Below are positions 25,615 through 26,519 of a DNA stretch of 26,519 nucleotides, one piece after another. The position numbers were made by a program, and so were the translations under genes. This DNA comes from Dunaliella salina (Eukaryota; Chlorophyta; Chlorophyceae; Chlamydomonadales; Dunaliellaceae), in NCBI GenBank assembly GCA_002284615.2, contig MU070188.1:65742-92260 (forward strand), given 5' to 3'. The first letter of the stretch is position 1, and each line of letters begins with the position of its first letter. The notes under the pieces were generated by a model. The model saw only the letters and a program-made list of their open reading frames with translations, was not told the origin of the DNA and ran no database searches.

Positions 25615-26256
25615 CTTTTTCCAGAAAAGTGGGCCTGAGCTCAGAGTTGCGCACCAACATCATGCGCAAGAGATTTGAGGACTGAGAATTCACTCTGTTG
25701 CGTACCTACTTCCTGGAAAGTGGGCCTGAGCTCATAGTTGCGCATTGCAACGTTGGGCAGGAGAGTTGAGGACTAATAATTTACTTACTTACGCACCTAT
25801 TTCCAGGAGACTGGGCCCGAGCTAAGAGTTGCGCATTCCAACGTTGCGCAGGAGAGTTGAGGACTGAGGATGCACTCGAGGTTTGCACCTTTTCCCAAAA
25901 AAGTAAGCTTGAGCCCAGGATTGCGCACTATCATGTTGCACAAGAGGGTCGAGGGCTGGGGACTGGCTAAGGTACACGCCTTTTTCCAGAAAAGTGGGCC
26001 TGAGCTCTGAGTTGCACACCCACATGGTGCGCAAGAGATTTGAGCACTAAGAAGTCACCTAAATAAATAAAAAATCAGGTACGCACCTGTTTCCAGGAAA
26101 GCAGGCCTGAGCCCAGGATTGCGCACTGTCATGTTGCGCAAGAGGGGTGAGGGCTGAGGACTCACTCACTTAGCATCTCCCTCAAGGAAAGCAGGCCTAT
26201 GTTCTGGGACTTGCACCACCAGAACAGCAAAAGATTTGGGAAAATACGATCCACTT
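25615..26256 (-). repeat. Tandem array of partial armadillo exons, seven units
   Basis: The core GGGCCTGAGC (or a variant) occurs at 25631, 25722, 25813, 25905, 25996, 26103 and 26193: a period of 90-92 bp with one step of 107. On the minus strand each unit encodes LLRNMxVRNPELRPxFLExG or a close variant. It is ~67 nt long, ends in GGAAAAAG then GT (GC in one), and begins after AG; the linkers are only about 24 nt. Five units stay open in the ancestral frame; one has a stop and one a 1-nt deletion. 67 nt is not a multiple of three, so simple in-line joining would shift the frame. They are decoy or alternative exons, or a minisatellite made from an exon. Confidence 0.8.
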
Positions 26257-26266
26257 AGTGGCGCAC

Positions 26267-26519
26267 CTTTTTCCAGGAAAGCAGGCCTGAGCTCAGGGTT
26301 GCGCACCACCATGTTGCGCATGAGGATACACGCCTGGCGGCAGACCAGGGGGCTGCTAGCCATGTCTGTGAGGCACTCCATCACCCAGTCGACGACACCC
26401 GCCTGCGTGTATTTGTGTGCACCAGCCATGTGTGTGCCTGTGAGGCATTCAACCACCCAGTCGACGGCACCCGTCTGCATGTATTTTTGTGCACCAGCCA
26501 TGTGTGTGTCTGTGAGGCA
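26267..26519 (-). CDS. Armadillo-repeat protein, partial exon
   Basis: Minus-strand coding from the window edge to a donor-like GGAAAAAG|GTGCGC at 26266. The protein reads GVVDWVMECLTDMASSPLVC, RQACILMRNMVVRNPELRP, AFLEKG. It follows the armadillo pattern 'GA/GV .. hh ..L .. V...A..hhRN(L/M)h ...... h...G', in which three helices stack into a peptide-binding solenoid. The 'ACxLxRNxxxRNxE' wording recalls ARMC6-type proteins, but that is only an impression. The preceding 72 bp are duplicated in frame. The upstream part lies outside the window. This is the one stretch that looks like a host gene with preserved coding. Confidence 0.6.
26367..26519 (-). repeat. 72-bp tandem duplication in the armadillo exon
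   Basis: TGTGAGGCA/TTC starts recur at 26367, 26439 and 26511, exactly 72 bp (24 codons) apart. The units encode THMAGAHKYTQAGVVDWVME and THMAGAQKYMQTGAVDWVVE. The repeat runs off the window end. In the first unit CACGCAG, and in the next CATGCAG, precede GCGGGTG / ACGGGTG, so the units could also contain an acceptor site. Confidence 0.88.

Noticed and set aside
1..26519. LTR retrotransposon or endogenous virus
   Set aside because: No long terminal repeats, primer-binding site, protease or integrase motif found. RT and RNase H pieces belong to non-LTR elements by motif order and 3' ends.

Overview
The window is eukaryotic nuclear DNA, very rich in decayed mobile elements. Microsatellites (GA, TTTC, GT, CTG, CAG), an assembly gap in a G run, nested retrotransposon 3' fragments, inverted-repeat elements with target-site duplications, and the lack of long intact reading frames all point this way. 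The main retroelements combine RNase H, a CX2CX7HX4C zinc knuckle and a restriction-like endonuclease (RLE). That resembles Dualen/RandI-type non-LTR elements described from green algae, so an alga or related protist is a reasonable guess, but the species cannot be named from the sequence.

Layout. 1-2100: GA/GC microsatellite, unrecognised DNA, a Tc1/mariner-like relic and the 3' end of a non-LTR element (called family A here). 2140-4830: a decayed non-LTR element with recognisable reverse transcriptase (family C). 4980-7970: an element carrying chromo-like, PHD-like, unknown 'X', RNase H and zinc-knuckle remnants, cut off by another retroelement C-terminus (7985-8409). 8765-12505: a nest of insertions. 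Two family B copies (RLE) are split by minus-strand family A fragments, one with a perfect 9-bp target duplication. One B copy is also split by a 1.16-kb TIR element, flanked by TA, that is packed with the palindrome CCTGAWTCAGG and itself holds a family C tail. 12780-15195: the longest family A copy (X domain, RNase H, zinc knuckle, RLE, 3' UTR). 15196-17345: a 137-bp tandem repeat, a different LINE C-terminus, and another A fragment.

17346-24540 has few recognisable genes. It holds a dispersed unknown repeat, a hAT-like MITE with 8-bp duplication (19863-20261), a second small TIR element, several tandem duplications, and one ORF with 14-residue repeats plus a CAG tract. 24545-26519 is the only host-gene-like part: minus-strand armadillo-repeat exon sequence followed by nine tandem copies of its 3' half, about 91 bp apart, each with splice-like borders. 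A 989-bp hAT-like element sits inside that array.

Families A, B and C differ but share two 3' hallmarks: a protein tail close to NPPDPH before the stop, seen about ten times, and a hairpin just before a pyrimidine-rich 3' end, in place of poly(A). Almost every coding remnant has frameshifts or stops, so these are fossils. Family letters and domain joins are my own reading; no database search was possible.
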